A stretch of 64,000 bases of DNA from Nitrospinae bacterium bin107 (GCA_002238965.1 MPNJ01000006.1:62001-126000), one strand, 5' to 3'; shown: positions 16,615 to 26,425, counted from the stretch's first letter. Program-made: numbers and translations. Notes: generated from the sequence alone by a model not told the origin.

Positions 16615-17985
16615 GTGAGCGCCCTTCTTCATCAAAACGGGGCCGTCCATGTAGCGCGGGTGGAGAGCATCGCCACGGGCGGGGCGGGCGTCGCCCGGCT
16701 GGATGGCCGCGCCGTATTCATTCCCAAAACGGCCCCCGGAGACGCCGTCCGCTTCCGCGTCGTCAAGGAGAAGGGGAAGTACCTGATCGGCGAACTCGCG
16801 GAAATCATCCAGGCGGGGCCGGAACGAACCGCGCCTCCATGCGTCCACTGGAGCGACTGCGGGGGATGCGCCCTGCAGCACATCACACCCCAGGCCCAGG
16901 TGGAGGCCAAGAAACGAATCTTTATCGACGCACTCGCCCGCATCGGCAAGATCGACCTGGGCGTTCCCGTACAAACCGTCGCGCTCCCCGGAAACGAGGA
17001 GCGCTACCGCATGCGCGCGCGGTTTCAGATACGAGACTCCGGGATCGGCTTTTTCGCTCCGGGCGCGCGGCGCCTGGTCGAGATCGAAGACTGCCTGCTG
17101 GTGGAACGACCCATCGCCGACGCACTCGGCCAGCTCAGGCATCTCCTCCAGGCGGAGCCCAGGGCGAGGAGAATCGTGGCCGTGGAGATTACCTCCCTTG
17201 GCGAATTGGAAGAGGCGGCCGTGGGACTCTACCTGTACAAGTCGGGTTACCGGAGTCGTGGAAACCGGAAAATCGACCGCAGGACGCTGATCGCCTGGAG
17301 GAAATTCGCCGAAGAAAACCACTTTCCGCTGGCCATGGCCGGCAGACGCGAACCCGGGGATCCGCCCCGGTGGATGGCGCGGTACCGGCCCGATGCGGCA
17401 CACCCCGAATTATGCCTGGGCGTATCGCCCGAATCCTTCATCCAGCCGAATCGCACGCTGAATCGACTGCTGGTGAAAAGCGTGGTCGAAGAGTGCCGAT
17501 TGAACGACGAGGCCCTCGTTCTGGACCTCTACTGCGGAGCAGGGAATTTCTCCCTGCCGCTGGCGCTCAGGGCCAAGCGCGTTCTGGGGGTCGAGGAAAA
17601 CCCCTACGCCGTGGCCGACGCACTGCTCAACCGGGAGGAGAACGGAGTCGGCAACGCGGAGTTTCTGACCCAAGCCGTCCAGAAACTCACGACAGAAGAG
17701 GTCGTGCCGAAACTCGGCGGCCAAAAGCCAGACGTCGTCGTGCTCGACCCGCCCCGAAAGGGCGCGCTGGAAGCGATGCCCCTGATTGCGGCGCTCGCGC
17801 CCAGCCAAGTCGTCTACGTCTCCTGCAACCCGGCCACCTTCGCGCGTGACGCCCGCGAACTCGTAACCAACGGCTATCGCGCCAGAGCCGCTTATGTGTT
17901 CGACATGTTCCCCCATACCGCTCATCTGGAGATGCTTACATCGTGGACCCGGAAGAACGCTTCCGGTCCGACCCAACGATCCTGA
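16615..17985 (+). CDS. rlmD: 23S rRNA (uracil-5-)-methyltransferase, RlmD/RumA type
   Basis: A 456-aa SAM-dependent RNA m5U methyltransferase. It has an N-terminal TRAM domain (about residues 5-60: VARVESIATGGAGVARLDGR) and an iron-sulfur cysteine set (CVHWSDCGGCALQH, about 76-89, plus C162 or nearby). The SAM motif is DLYCGAGNFSLPLA (about 304-317), followed by VVLDPPRKG and the catalytic Cys in YVSCNPATFARD. The start is GTG 16615, the first start in the open frame, with GAGGG about 10 bases upstream. The 3' end runs directly into the ribosome site of lexA. RlmD, RlmC and TrmA cannot be told apart with certainty here. Confidence 0.9.
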   Translation: MSALLHQNGAVHVARVESIATGGAGVARLDGRAVFIPKTAPGDAVRFRVVKEKGKYLIGELAEIIQAGPERTAPPCVHWSDCGGCALQHITPQAQVEAKKRIFIDALARIGKIDLGVPVQTVALPGNEERYRMRARFQIRDSGIGFFAPGARRLVEIEDCLLVERPIADALGQLRHLLQAEPRARRIVAVEITSLGELEEAAVGLYLYKSGYRSRGNRKIDRRTLIAWRKFAEENHFPLAMAGRREPGDPPRWMARYRPDAAHPELCLGVSPESFIQPNRTLNRLLVKSVVEECRLNDEALVLDLYCGAGNFSLPLALRAKRVLGVEENPYAVADALLNREENGVGNAEFLTQAVQKLTTEEVVPKLGGQKPDVVVLDPPRKGALEAMPLIAALAPSQVVYVSCNPATFARDARELVTNGYRARAAYVFDMFPHTAHLEMLTSWTRKNASGPTQRS

Positions 17986-17999
17986 AAGGGAGGTATCTG

Positions 18000-18617
18000 A
18001 TGTTCCTCACGCGCAGGCAACGAGAAATTTACGAGTTCATCAAGGAGTTCATCGGGGCTAACGGCTACGCGCCCTCCATCGTGGAGATCGGAAAAAACTT
18101 CCACCTCACCTCGCCCGCCACGGTGCACAAGCACTTACAGAACATCGCGGAAAAAGGCCTCATCAAGAGAAGCTGGAACAGAAGCCGGGCTATCGAGCTC
18201 GTCCCCGGTTCGGACACCATCGCCGCGAGCGCCGAACCGACGCGGGTGGAGCTTCCCCTGCACGGCATGATCGCGGCAGGCATGCCGCTCGAGGCGATAG
18301 AGGACACCGAAACGATACCCCTTCCCTGGTCTTCGGGGGACGGCAATCTCTACGTCCTGAAAGTCAAGGGCGACTCGATGATCGAGGATCACATACAGGA
18401 CGGGGACTACGTGATCGTGGAGAGCCGGAACAACGCGCTGAACGGCGAGACCGTGGTGGCGCTCGTGAACGGAGAGTCCGCCACGCTCAAGCGCTTCTAC
18501 AGAGAGGGCGCACAAATCAGGCTCCAGCCCGCGAATGAGGCGATGGCGCCCATCATGGTGAACGAAGCGGACCTCCATATCCAGGGCGTCGTCGTGGGTG
18601 TGCTCAGGAAATATTGA
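18000..18617 (+). CDS. lexA: LexA repressor
   Basis: A 205-aa SOS repressor. The N-terminal winged helix opens with FLTRRQREIYEFIKEFI and a recognition region around residues 28-46. The Ala93-Gly94 cleavage site lies in IAAGMPLEA. The latent-protease pair is Ser126 (GDSMIEDHIQDGDYVIV) and Lys164 (ATLKRF). ATG 18000 is chosen because GGGAGG lies 7 bases upstream and the family starts with this sequence; the longer frame to 17943 is inside rlmD. It lies 14 bp after rlmD and 31 bp before dinB, so the three are probably co-transcribed. No LexA box could be identified with confidence. Confidence 0.95.
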   Translation: MFLTRRQREIYEFIKEFIGANGYAPSIVEIGKNFHLTSPATVHKHLQNIAEKGLIKRSWNRSRAIELVPGSDTIAASAEPTRVELPLHGMIAAGMPLEAIEDTETIPLPWSSGDGNLYVLKVKGDSMIEDHIQDGDYVIVESRNNALNGETVVALVNGESATLKRFYREGAQIRLQPANEAMAPIMVNEADLHIQGVVVGVLRKY

Positions 18618-18648
18618 CGCCACAGCACTTCGCGTGAGAGGAATGGAC

Positions 18649-19872
18649 ATGCCTCTACGCCCCGAAGAGCCAGCGCCGGAGTCGACTCACGAGGTCAGGC
18701 TCATCGCGCACGTGGACATGGACGCCTTTTTCGTGTCCGTGGAGCGCATGGACCGGTCCGACCTCGAAAACCAGCCGGTAATCGTGGGCGGCAGCACAGG
18801 AAGGCGCGGGGTGGTCTCCGCCGCGTCCTATGAGGCGCGTGCGTTCGGCGTGCACTCGGCCATGCCCATGGCCCGAGCCCGCGAGCTCTGCCCCCAAGCC
18901 GTCTACATCCAGGCGAACCACAAGAAATACGGCGAGGCCTCCAGGCAGGTGATGAAGGTGCTCGGCGACTTCACGCCCTCGGTGCAGGCCGTCTCGGTGG
19001 ATGAGGCGTATCTCGATTTGAGCGGCACCGAACGCCTGCACGGCCCCCCGCTTCTAACGGCGGCCAGGATACGGGAAGCGGTTTTGCGCGAGACGAACTG
19101 CTCGGCTTCCATCGGGCTGGCGTCGAGCCGCCTGGTGTCGAAAATCGCGTCCGGTCTCTCGAAACCCGCAGGCATCCTGCGCGTCTACCCGGGTGGTGAG
19201 GCGGCCTTTCTGCGTCCCCTCAAGGTGAGCAAAATCCCCGGCGTGGGCAAGGTGATGGTCCAGAAACTGAACCGCCTGGGCATCTCGACAATCGGCGATC
19301 TCGGCAACCAGTCGCTGCCCTTTCTGGAGGCGCAGTTCAAGAATTTGGGACCTGAACTCTACCGCAAGGCGCGGGGGCTGGATGATTCCGAACTCGAACT
19401 CGACAGCCGGCCCAAGAGCATCGGCAAGGAAACCACATTCGCAGAAGATACCGCCGACCGGGCGAAGCTCGAAGCCATACTCACGGGCCTGGCCGAGGAG
19501 GCGAGCGCGCGCGTGCGCCGCAAGGGTCTATGCGCCAGGCACATTACCCTCAAAATCCGGTTTTCCGATTTCACGACGCTCACGCGTTCGTTCACGCTCG
19601 AAAAGCCCACCCATCTCGACAAGGAAATCATCGAACCCGCGCTCGATCTGCTGCGGCGCACCTGCGCGAAAGAGGGCAGGAACCGCAAATTCCGCCTGCT
19701 GGGCGTTTACCTTTCAGGACTGGATGAGTCCCGCGCGCAGCCGCTGCTGTTCGGGGATCGGGACAGGGAGAAGGAGGAACGCCTCGTGGAGAGCCTCGAT
19801 GAGATCCGAGAGCGCTTCGGGCATGAGGCCGTCTTCTCTCGAAAGAGCGTGGAGCGGATCAAGAAGCCCTAG
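18649..19872 (+). CDS. dinB: DNA polymerase IV (Y-family translesion polymerase)
   Basis: A 407-aa error-prone polymerase. The catalytic carboxylates lie in HVDMDAFF (about residues 23-30) and VSVDEAYLD (about 118-126). The helix-hairpin-helix region VSKIPGVGKVMVQKLNRLGI follows, then the little-finger domain to the end. ATG 18649 is chosen because AGAGG lies 6-7 bases upstream; ATG 18643 abuts that site. It sits directly after lexA, an SOS arrangement. Its TAG stop lies within the left target-site duplication of the MITE at 19874-20201, but the coding sequence is intact. Confidence 0.93.
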   Translation: MPLRPEEPAPESTHEVRLIAHVDMDAFFVSVERMDRSDLENQPVIVGGSTGRRGVVSAASYEARAFGVHSAMPMARARELCPQAVYIQANHKKYGEASRQVMKVLGDFTPSVQAVSVDEAYLDLSGTERLHGPPLLTAARIREAVLRETNCSASIGLASSRLVSKIASGLSKPAGILRVYPGGEAAFLRPLKVSKIPGVGKVMVQKLNRLGISTIGDLGNQSLPFLEAQFKNLGPELYRKARGLDDSELELDSRPKSIGKETTFAEDTADRAKLEAILTGLAEEASARVRRKGLCARHITLKIRFSDFTTLTRSFTLEKPTHLDKEIIEPALDLLRRTCAKEGRNRKFRLLGVYLSGLDESRAQPLLFGDRDREKEERLVESLDEIRERFGHEAVFSRKSVERIKKP

Positions 19873-19873
19873 A
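19867..19873. repeat. Left target-site duplication of the MITE
   Basis: CCCTAGA here is repeated exactly at 20202-20208, immediately outside the two inverted ends of the element. The copy contains the TAG stop of dinB. The direct repeat can be extended to 10 bp (CCCTAGAGGC) because the element end and the flank both begin GGC. Confidence 0.75.
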
Positions 19874-20201
19874 GGCTGTTGAAAAAGTTTTCTCCGCCTC
19901 ATCCTGCGTAGTGGCCTCCACGACCACCTCATCCTGAGTAGCGGCTAAGCCGCGTATCGAAGGTTTGACCCGACTGAGGAGGGAGGGTCAAACTCGACCG
20001 GGAAAAGAGCAAGGATCATTCCCCCCTTGGTCGAGATGTCAATACTCGTGTAGGGGTCGCATATTATGCGACCCGCATTGTGAAGGCGAAAAGGCAGGGC
20101 CGCATAATATGTAGCGCTCCCAAGAAGGGAGCGCTACCTACAAAAACTGCCTCCTCCCTGGTCGCGTAAAACACTCGTTTATCAGGACTTTTGCAACAGC
20201 C
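19874..20201. mobile_element. MITE-like element, 328 bp, hairpin-rich
   Basis: The ends are GGCTGTTGAAAAAGT (19874-19888) and the inverse of GGCTGTTGCAAAAGT (20187-20201), 14 of 15 identical. CCCTAGA flanks both ends as a 7-bp target duplication. Inside are perfect stems: GCGGCT/AGCCGC (19941-19953), GTTTGACCC/GGGTCAAAC (19963-19993), GGGTCGCATA/TATGCGACCC (20054-20074) and GTAGCGCTCCC/GGGAGCGCTAC (20111-20137). Two 18-bp direct repeats starting CCTCATCCTG lie at 19897-19914 and 19927-19944. No open reading frame for a transposase exists, so it must have been moved in trans. End sequences of this style are common among transposase-bearing insertion sequences. Confidence 0.75.
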
Positions 20202-20208
20202 CCCTAGA
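20202..20208. repeat. Right target-site duplication of the MITE
   Basis: This exact second copy of CCCTAGA directly adjoins the right inverted end. On the minus strand it supplies the TAG stop of the transporter gene at 20204-21118. It shows that dinB and that gene originally shared one CTAG with overlapping stop codons. Confidence 0.75.
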
Positions 20209-21118
20209 GGCGGACCAGGATCAGGATCGTTCCCACCACCGTCATCACCGCGCCGAGGACGAGCTTGACCGTGATGTTCTCACTCTCCCGCAGGAACAGG
20301 TGAGAAATCATGATCACCAGAAGGGGCTGGACCGACGTGATGGAAGTGACGCCCACCGCGTAAGTGCGCGCCATGGCGTTGCTGAACGAGGGCACCGCTA
20401 TCGTCTGGCAGACGGCGGCGATGAGCATCCACTTCCAGCTCGCCCGGGGGATTTTCTCCGCCATCTCCCTGTGAGCGAATCCGACCGCCAGCACCCAGGC
20501 GAAGCCAAGTCCTATCCAGATGAGCAGCGCCGATGCGGCCAGCGCGTTCATGTCGAGCGTGATGGTCCGCACCATGACGCCCGAGACGCTCCAGTTCAGC
20601 GTGGTCAGGCCCGCCGAGATATAGCCCTTGACGACGTCCTTTCGCGTATGGCCCAACTCGAGGTTCGGCTGCGCGGGTGCGGAGCGCACCACCATGTTGA
20701 GCCCCAGGATGAGGCACAAAAGCCCCATGATGATGAGAAACGTGAACGGCTCGCCCAGGAATATCGTGGCCAGTATTGCGGTGACGGCGGGCGTGCTCGC
20801 CGCGATGGGAATGGTGCGGCTCGGCCCGATGCGCCTGATGGCGTAGTAGTAGGTGAGCCTCGATATGGTGATCATGAAAAAGGCGGTGATCGGCAGCAGG
20901 ATCCACGTTCTCGTCAACCCGGCCTGAAAGGCCGAGGCCGGCAGGGTGAAGAAGACCAGAACGGCGACGAAGACGCCGTTCATGGTCGACATGCATGCCG
21001 TCGTCCTCAGGAGCGGTGCGTTCTTCATCGCCAGACGTACGCAAAAGGACAGGCTCGTCCAGCTCAGAAGCGCCGAGGTGGCGAACAGCAGGCCCACGAC
21101 ATGGGTAGATAGGTTCAT
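20204..21118 (-). CDS. EamA/DMT family transporter
   Basis: A 304-aa inner-membrane protein with about ten hydrophobic helices in two EamA repeats (about residues 8-140 and 160-300). Internal repeat hallmarks are PIAASTPAVTAILATIFLGE and TSVQPLLVIMISHLFLRE, each closing with a helix-capping Glu. It is one of four EamA paralogues in this window. The stop codon lies in the right target duplication of the MITE. The substrate is unknown; family members export amino acids or other metabolites, or import metabolites. Confidence 0.88.
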   Translation of the reverse strand: MNLSTHVVGLLFATSALLSWTSLSFCVRLAMKNAPLLRTTACMSTMNGVFVAVLVFFTLPASAFQAGLTRTWILLPITAFFMITISRLTYYYAIRRIGPSRTIPIAASTPAVTAILATIFLGEPFTFLIIMGLLCLILGLNMVVRSAPAQPNLELGHTRKDVVKGYISAGLTTLNWSVSGVMVRTITLDMNALAASALLIWIGLGFAWVLAVGFAHREMAEKIPRASWKWMLIAAVCQTIAVPSFSNAMARTYAVGVTSITSVQPLLVIMISHLFLRESENITVKLVLGAVMTVVGTILILVRL

Positions 21119-21158
21119 AACCGCTTTCTGGTGTTCGTAAAGATTTTCCGAACGGCCG

Positions 21159-21617
21159 CTATCCGGGCCGCTTCAGCGTCCAGTTGTCATTCACGCGCGT
21201 CGCCGTACTCATGAACAGATAGAGGATGCAGCCCGCGCGAAACTTCTCCTTCACCTCATCGAGTTCCTCCGCAGAGCCCGCCGAGGTCACCTCTATATCG
21301 AGCTCCACGCCGGTGACGCCTCCGTTCTCCGCGTGCGGGTCGCCGGGAGAGAAGCGCTCCATGGTGAGGCGACCCTCTATCGCGCAATCATCGATCGTCA
21401 TGCCGACTTCGTTTGCGAACAACTCCACGTGCGCGGCGCCGCAGCCCGTCAGCGCGCCGAGCATGTACTCGGCGGGGGTGGGATGCTCGAACAGACCGCC
21501 GCGCTCTACGGGTTCGTCGCTCGAGAATTCGGGGCAATCGCGGGCCTGTATCCGCGCGCGCAAATCCCCCATCCACTGCGCGTTCGCCACCCGGGTGATG
21601 GTATTCTGATCGCTCAT
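21159..21617 (-). CDS. OsmC/Ohr family protein
   Basis: A 152-aa OsmC-like protein, a family of thiol peroxidases acting on organic hydroperoxides. The two conserved cysteines are C59 (ALTGCGAAHVE) and C130 (RAGCILYLF). The Glu-rich segment between them and the central helix match the family. AGAGGG stands 8 bases before the ATG. It is 40 bp upstream of the EamA gene on the same strand and may be co-transcribed with it. Confidence 0.87.
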   Translation of the reverse strand: MSDQNTITRVANAQWMGDLRARIQARDCPEFSSDEPVERGGLFEHPTPAEYMLGALTGCGAAHVELFANEVGMTIDDCAIEGRLTMERFSPGDPHAENGGVTGVELDIEVTSAGSAEELDEVKEKFRAGCILYLFMSTATRVNDNWTLKRPG

Positions 21618-21711
21618 GCCGACGCCCTCTTCAGATAAGGTGAAATCGCCCGTAGCCTACTACATCGCTCCACCGCCGCGCCATGCGGATCGGGTGCGCG
21701 CGCACCACTCA

Positions 21712-22827
21712 TCACTCCTCCATCGCGCTCAGGACGGCGGAAATGAATCCCAGAAAACGCGCCCCATCCAGAATCCTGGCGATAGAAAAGAAGCCCGCCT
21801 CGATGCCCACGTGGCGAAAACCGCCGAAGACGAAGGCGGATGCCGCATCGCCTGTTGTCTCCCGCGCTCGATTCGCCAGCAGGATGCTCTCGGACGCCGG
21901 AATGAAGGGGTCCTCACGCCCGTGCAGAAAAAATTTCTTGCCCCCGACCCCGGGAACGACGTCGCGCATCCCCCAACCCCGCAGGCGCTCGCGCTGTTTG
22001 GCTCCCTGCCGCGCAAAAAGCGCTTCGAATCGCTCGGGGGATTTGTTCTCCATCAAGGCGATGACCGCGCGCGCACCCTCCGGCAGACCAAAGAGCAGAT
22101 CGCTTACATCCGCCGCTTCGTCTTTCCGCTTTCTCGACACGACCGCGGCGACCCGGTCCCGGTGGGCGTCCAGGCCCAGGAGTTCCGTGTTGTAGCGCAG
22201 GAAGAGCCACTTTCCGTGGCGGATGGGCAGCCCGCCGGGGAAGGCGGGCCGGTTCTGCCCGCCGCTCGTGGTGAGGTGCCTCAGCACGTTCTTGAGATCG
22301 TAATAGGCGCCCACACCGATGAACGCGGCCAGCTTCTTGCCCACCGCCGGCCTTGCCGCCGCGCGAAGGGCCGGACCGGCGGCGAAGGAAAAAGCAAGGA
22401 TACTGCACCTGTCGAACGAATCCGCGCCGTCACGCGTCATCCAGGAGAATGCCCGCTCGATGCGCGCAACGTCCGCCTCCTCGGGGCGAAACCGCCTCAT
22501 GCCGGGCAGATCGGGAACGAGCGCCGCGAACCCGAGCCTCGCGAGCGACCCCGCGAACGCCACCAGCCGATGATCCGCCTTGCCCATCGTGGCCATTCCG
22601 TGAACGAGGACGACGCACCCGCGCGCGGGCGCACCGCCCCAGCCGATGGAATCGCCCGGCGAATAGGAATCCGCCAAAACACCGTCGAGCGAAATCTCGG
22701 TTTTTAACGGCTTTTTCGTGAGGAGCGAGAGCCAGCCGCCGCTCCGCACGTCGATGAGTCCCTGGGCCATCAGGAGGGAATCCACCGGGTGGCGGAGCCC
22801 CGGCGAAAAACGCGATGCGACGAGCAA
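21712..22827 (-). CDS. Alpha/beta-hydrolase-like protein, probably membrane-anchored (start uncertain)
   Basis: An alpha/beta hydrolase fold is suggested by VVLVHGMATMGKADHRL, PDLPGMRRF, the nucleophile-elbow-like ILAFSFAAGP (with Ala where GxSxG has Gly), FFLHGREDPFIP with the acid Asp, and GFRHVGIEAG with the His. The exact substrate class is unknown. The first conventional start is TTG 22827, but it cuts a hydrophobic segment in half. The frame is open further upstream and a CTG at 22894-22896 overlaps the uvrA stop as CTGA, giving LRRLALAASFLLILLLVASR as a membrane anchor. I therefore suspect translation really begins at that CTG. Confidence 0.75.
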   Translation of the reverse strand: MLVASRFSPGLRHPVDSLLMAQGLIDVRSGGWLSLLTKKPLKTEISLDGVLADSYSPGDSIGWGGAPARGCVVLVHGMATMGKADHRLVAFAGSLARLGFAALVPDLPGMRRFRPEEADVARIERAFSWMTRDGADSFDRCSILAFSFAAGPALRAAARPAVGKKLAAFIGVGAYYDLKNVLRHLTTSGGQNRPAFPGGLPIRHGKWLFLRYNTELLGLDAHRDRVAAVVSRKRKDEAADVSDLLFGLPEGARAVIALMENKSPERFEALFARQGAKQRERLRGWGMRDVVPGVGGKKFFLHGREDPFIPASESILLANRARETTGDAASAFVFGGFRHVGIEAGFFSIARILDGARFLGFISAVLSAMEE

Positions 22828-22892
22828 AAGTATCAGGAGAAACGAAGCGGCCAGCGCAAGGCGCCGAAGCGTGACGCGCCGCCAGAAGACGT

Positions 22893-25787
22893 TCAGCCCA
22901 CCACCGCCTCTTCAAAATACTTCCTCAAGAACCCGCCCGTGTGCGAGCGGGGGTTCTGCGCCACCTCCCCGGGCGTCCCCTCGGCGACGATGCGGCCACC
23001 CCGCTCCCCGCCTTCGGGTCCAAGGTCGACCACCCACTCCGCGTTGCGGATGACGTCCAGATTATGCTCGACGACGACCACCGTGTTCCCCAGCCCCACG
23101 AGGCGCGTGAGCACGTTCAGCAACCGCTCCACGTCCTGAAAGTGAAGCCCCGTCGTCGGCTCGTCCAACAGGTACATGACGTCTCTGGGCGGCTTGGCGG
23201 CCAACTGGCCCGCTATCTTGAGACGCTGCGCCTCGCCGCCCGAGAGGGTGTTCACGGGCTGGCCAATCCGGAGGTAGTTCAATCCTACGTCCCTCAGGAT
23301 GAGCAGCTTGTTCAGCACCGAGGGCACGTGATCGAAAAAGAGGCTGGCCTCATCCACCGTCAGGTTCAGCACGTCGTGGATGTTCTTGCCCTTGTACTGG
23401 ATTTCCATGGTCTGGGGCTTGAAGCGTTTGCCCTCGCAATCGGGACAGCGGATGAAGATGTCGGCCATGAAGTGCATCTCTATCTTCTGGATACCGCTAC
23501 CGGTGCAGGACTCGCACCGCCCCCCGGTGGTGTTGAAGGAAAAATGTCCGGGGCTGTAGCCCATGTTCCGCGCCAGAGGGGTTTCGGCGAACAGGCGGCG
23601 GATCGCGTCGTAGGCCTTGAGGTAGGTGATGGGGTTGCTGCGGGGACTCTTGCCGATGGGGCTCTGGTCGAGCAGGACCACGGAATCAAGCTCCTCGAAA
23701 CCCTCTATCCGCTCGAAGCGGCCGATGGCGCCCTTGCCGTCGTGGAGAATCCGCGCCAGGGCCGGATAGAGCGTGTCGTGCACCAGCGTGCTCTTGCCCG
23801 AGCCGGACACGCCCGTTACCGCCACCAGACGGCCCAGGGGTACGTGGAGGTCCACCTTTTTCAGATTGTTCGCCTGCGCGCCCAGCAGGGAGAGGTAGGA
23901 GCAGCTCCCGTTGTCTCCGCGCTTGATCTTCCTGGGGTTGATCTCGCGCTCGCCGCTCAGGAATTTGGCCGTCGCCGACCGCTCGCACAGGTCGAGCTCT
24001 TCCCGGGGTCCCGAGAAAACCACCTCGCCCCCGCGCTCGCCCGCGCCGGGACCCAAATCCACGACGTGGTCCGCCTCGTCGATGACGTCGCGATCGTGCT
24101 CGACCACGAGCAGCGTGTTCCCCCGATCGACCAGGTCCTTCAGGATGCTCACGAGGCGGGCATTGTCCCTGGGATGCAGGCCGATGGTCGGCTCGTCCAG
24201 AATGTAGAGCGTGCCCGTGAGGTGCGCGCCCAGCTGGTTCGCCAGGTTGATCCGCTGGTGCTCGCCCCCGCTCAGGGTCCTGGTCTCCCTGTCCAGCGTC
24301 AGGTATTCGAGACCGACCTTGTGCAGGAAATCGAGGCGCTCGCGCACCTGCTTGAGCACGTCTCCTGCGCGCGCGCGCTGATCGGGCGTGAGCGGCGGCG
24401 CCTCGAAGTATTCCCGCAACTCGCTGACCGGCATGGCGCAGATGTCGGCGATGGTGCGATCGCCCAGCTTGATCCAGAGCGCCTCGGGGCGCAGGCGCGT
24501 ACCCCCGCAGGAGACGCATTTCTGAAGGCTCTGGTAGCGCCTGATCATCACGCGAACCCAGACCTTGTATTTCCTGCGCTTCAGCCTCTCGAAGAATCGG
24601 TACACGCCCAGAAACGACCCCGACCCCTCGAACACCATCTTCTTCTGATCCTCGGGCATCTCCTGCCAGGGGGTGTGGATGTCGAGGCCCTCGGACTTGA
24701 CGGCATCCTGGAGCTGTTCGCCGAAATACCGGCGGTAGCGCGGCCGCGCCCAGGGCTCCACCGCCCCCTGCGCGAGCGTCTTCCTGGGTTCGGGGATGAT
24801 GAGGGACTCATCGAAGCTGAGCGTGTTCCCGAACCCCCCGCACTCCTGACAGGCCCCGTTGGGATTGTTGAAGCTGAACGTGTGCGGGACGGGCTCTTCG
24901 AACGTATGGCCGCAGCACTCGAGCTTCTGGCTGAAGCGAAGCCTCGGCCCGTCCACGAGCTGCACCTCGGCGACGCCGCCGCCTTCGCGGAACGCCGTCT
25001 CCAGCGATTCGCCCAGGCGCGCGCGGTTTCTGGAAGAAATTTTGAGGCGATCCACCACCACCCTGATCGCGCGATGGTTCCGCACGGCGGGCTTCTCTTC
25101 ACGCGGTTCTTTCTTGCGAGGACGGCCGCGCCTCTTCGCTTCGGGCGGCGGCTCAGCCTCTTCTTTCAGCCTCTCGAAAAGCGGAGGGCCGATGTTCACG
25201 ATTTCCTCGTCCAACATCACGCGGACGTAGCCCTGCCCCATGAGGGATTCGAGTTCACCCCGTAAATCCTCCGGGTCGACCTCTCCCATCGGGAAGAGAA
25301 CGAACCCTCTCGAACCCTCATGGGTGTTCAGCAGGAGCGCCACCGTGCCGTCGACCGTGGCGGGCGCGACCTCGCTCCCGCAATCGGGGCAATGAATCTT
25401 CCCCGCCTTGGCGAAGAGAAGCCGCAGGTAGTCGTAAATTTCAGACGCCGTGCCCACCGTGGAGCGCGAATGGTTCACCGGGTTGTACTGCTCGATGGCG
25501 ATGGCGGGGCTGATGCCCTCGATGTAGTCCACGTCGGGCTTGTCCACGCGCTCCAGGAACTGCCGCGCGTAGGTGGAGAGGCTCTCCACGTAGCGGCGGT
25601 GGCCTTCCGCGTAGATGGTGTCGAACGCGAGGGAGGACTTGCCCGAACCGCTTGGGCCCGTGACGACGATGAAGCGCTCCCTCGGGAGCTTGAGGGAGAT
25701 GTCCTTGAGATTATGCTCCCGTGCGCCTTCGACCCGGATGTCTTCCATCAGGGAGACGGCGGGGGGTGCTTCGATTTGGGTGCTCAT
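22893..25787 (-). CDS. uvrA: UvrABC excinuclease ATPase subunit A
   Basis: A 964-aa damage-recognition ATPase of nucleotide excision repair. The first ABC unit has Walker [20 protein letters not shown] (about residues 44-62) and [16 protein letters not shown] with [10 protein letters not shown]. The second has [30 protein letters not shown] and [16 protein letters not shown]. Zinc-module cysteines appear in [13 protein letters not shown] and CESCTGSG...CPDC. The signature-domain linker [15 protein letters not shown] is unusually basic. No uvrB or uvrC is in the window. The membrane hydrolase gene begins at its stop codon, so the two may be coupled. Confidence 0.96.
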   Translation of the reverse strand: MSTQIEAPPAVSLMEDIRVEGAREHNLKDISLKLPRERFIVVTGPSGSGKSSLAFDTIYAEGHRRYVESLSTYARQFLERVDKPDVDYIEGISPAIAIEQYNPVNHSRSTVGTASEIYDYLRLLFAKAGKIHCPDCGSEVAPATVDGTVALLLNTHEGSRGFVLFPMGEVDPEDLRGELESLMGQGYVRVMLDEEIVNIGPPLFERLKEEAEPPPEAKRRGRPRKKEPREEKPAVRNHRAIRVVVDRLKISSRNRARLGESLETAFREGGGVAEVQLVDGPRLRFSQKLECCGHTFEEPVPHTFSFNNPNGACQECGGFGNTLSFDESLIIPEPRKTLAQGAVEPWARPRYRRYFGEQLQDAVKSEGLDIHTPWQEMPEDQKKMVFEGSGSFLGVYRFFERLKRRKYKVWVRVMIRRYQSLQKCVSCGGTRLRPEALWIKLGDRTIADICAMPVSELREYFEAPPLTPDQRARAGDVLKQVRERLDFLHKVGLEYLTLDRETRTLSGGEHQRINLANQLGAHLTGTLYILDEPTIGLHPRDNARLVSILKDLVDRGNTLLVVEHDRDVIDEADHVVDLGPGAGERGGEVVFSGPREELDLCERSATAKFLSGEREINPRKIKRGDNGSCSYLSLLGAQANNLKKVDLHVPLGRLVAVTGVSGSGKSTLVHDTLYPALARILHDGKGAIGRFERIEGFEELDSVVLLDQSPIGKSPRSNPITYLKAYDAIRRLFAETPLARNMGYSPGHFSFNTTGGRCESCTGSGIQKIEMHFMADIFIRCPDCEGKRFKPQTMEIQYKGKNIHDVLNLTVDEASLFFDHVPSVLNKLLILRDVGLNYLRIGQPVNTLSGGEAQRLKIAGQLAAKPPRDVMYLLDEPTTGLHFQDVERLLNVLTRLVGLGNTVVVVEHNLDVIRNAEWVVDLGPEGGERGGRIVAEGTPGEVAQNPRSHTGGFLRKYFEEAVVG

Positions 25788-26050
25788 TTCCTCGTGACTA
25801 CTCTATGGGTGACACGGGCGACTGACGAACGATAACCCCTCAATATGATGCGCGGGGGAGGCAAGTGTCAATGGGGTGGGGGGATTTGGGCAAGATTGAA
25901 AAACGGCGTTGTGACTGTACAACCATAAGTAAAACGCTAGCATCGCACACGACCCAAATCACCCTAAGTTGCTAGCTTGTTAGTACTTTTTTACATTCCC
26001 AATACCCAACTCAAATACAATACAACTCTCATTTAGAGGGTACTGCAGAA

Positions 26051-26425
26051 ATGAAGTGGATTATAATTGCGTTCGTATTGTGCCTATTGTCGTTTAGTCT
26101 CCAGGTAAACGCTTCTGAATACCCCACTGACTACCTATACGCAACCAAAGCGGAAATGAAACGGTTGGGCAACGATCTCACTGAAAAAATAATTGACTCT
26201 CGTGAAGCTGTATTCGAGTGGTGGCTCATGGGAACCGCGATACTTATTACTTTTGCAGGCATCGCAATCGCAGTATCTGCATTCCTTATCGGAATGCATT
26301 TCCGGGATATGAAAACCGAAGCAAAAGAATATGTCGAGGAAATAAAAAAGGGCAAAGATTACGCCAATCAAATGATAGGAGATATCGAAAAGGTAAGAAA
26401 AGAAGCATATGCTTTCAAATTTTGA
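26051..26425 (+). CDS. Small exported/membrane protein of unknown function
   Basis: I do not recognise this family. The 124-aa product has a signal peptide (hydrophobic IIIAFVLCLLSFSL, probable cleavage near VNA), a second hydrophobic helix (about residues 58-82, LMGTAILITFAGIAIAV) and a charged tail (about 88-120) rich in Lys/Glu that should form a helix or coiled coil. The base composition is clearly more AT-rich than the genes on either side, which suggests acquisition. A TPR gene follows 46 bp downstream on the same strand and is likely a partner. Confidence 0.65.
   Translation: MKWIIIAFVLCLLSFSLQVNASEYPTDYLYATKAEMKRLGNDLTEKIIDSREAVFEWWLMGTAILITFAGIAIAVSAFLIGMHFRDMKTEAKEYVEEIKKGKDYANQMIGDIEKVRKEAYAFKF

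Noticed and set aside
21616-22707. 363-aa plus-strand frame opposite the hydrolase gene
   Set aside because: Low-information Arg/Pro-rich translation; the minus-strand frame carries hydrolase motifs.
22941-25265. 774-aa open frame on the plus strand opposite uvrA
   Set aside because: It is the antisense shadow of a highly conserved GC-rich gene; the translation shows no fold or motif and no ribosome site.
25883-25960. Inverted 8-mers GATTTGGG/CCCAAATC after uvrA
   Set aside because: They are separated by 62 bases, are short, and have no supporting structure or conserved element.
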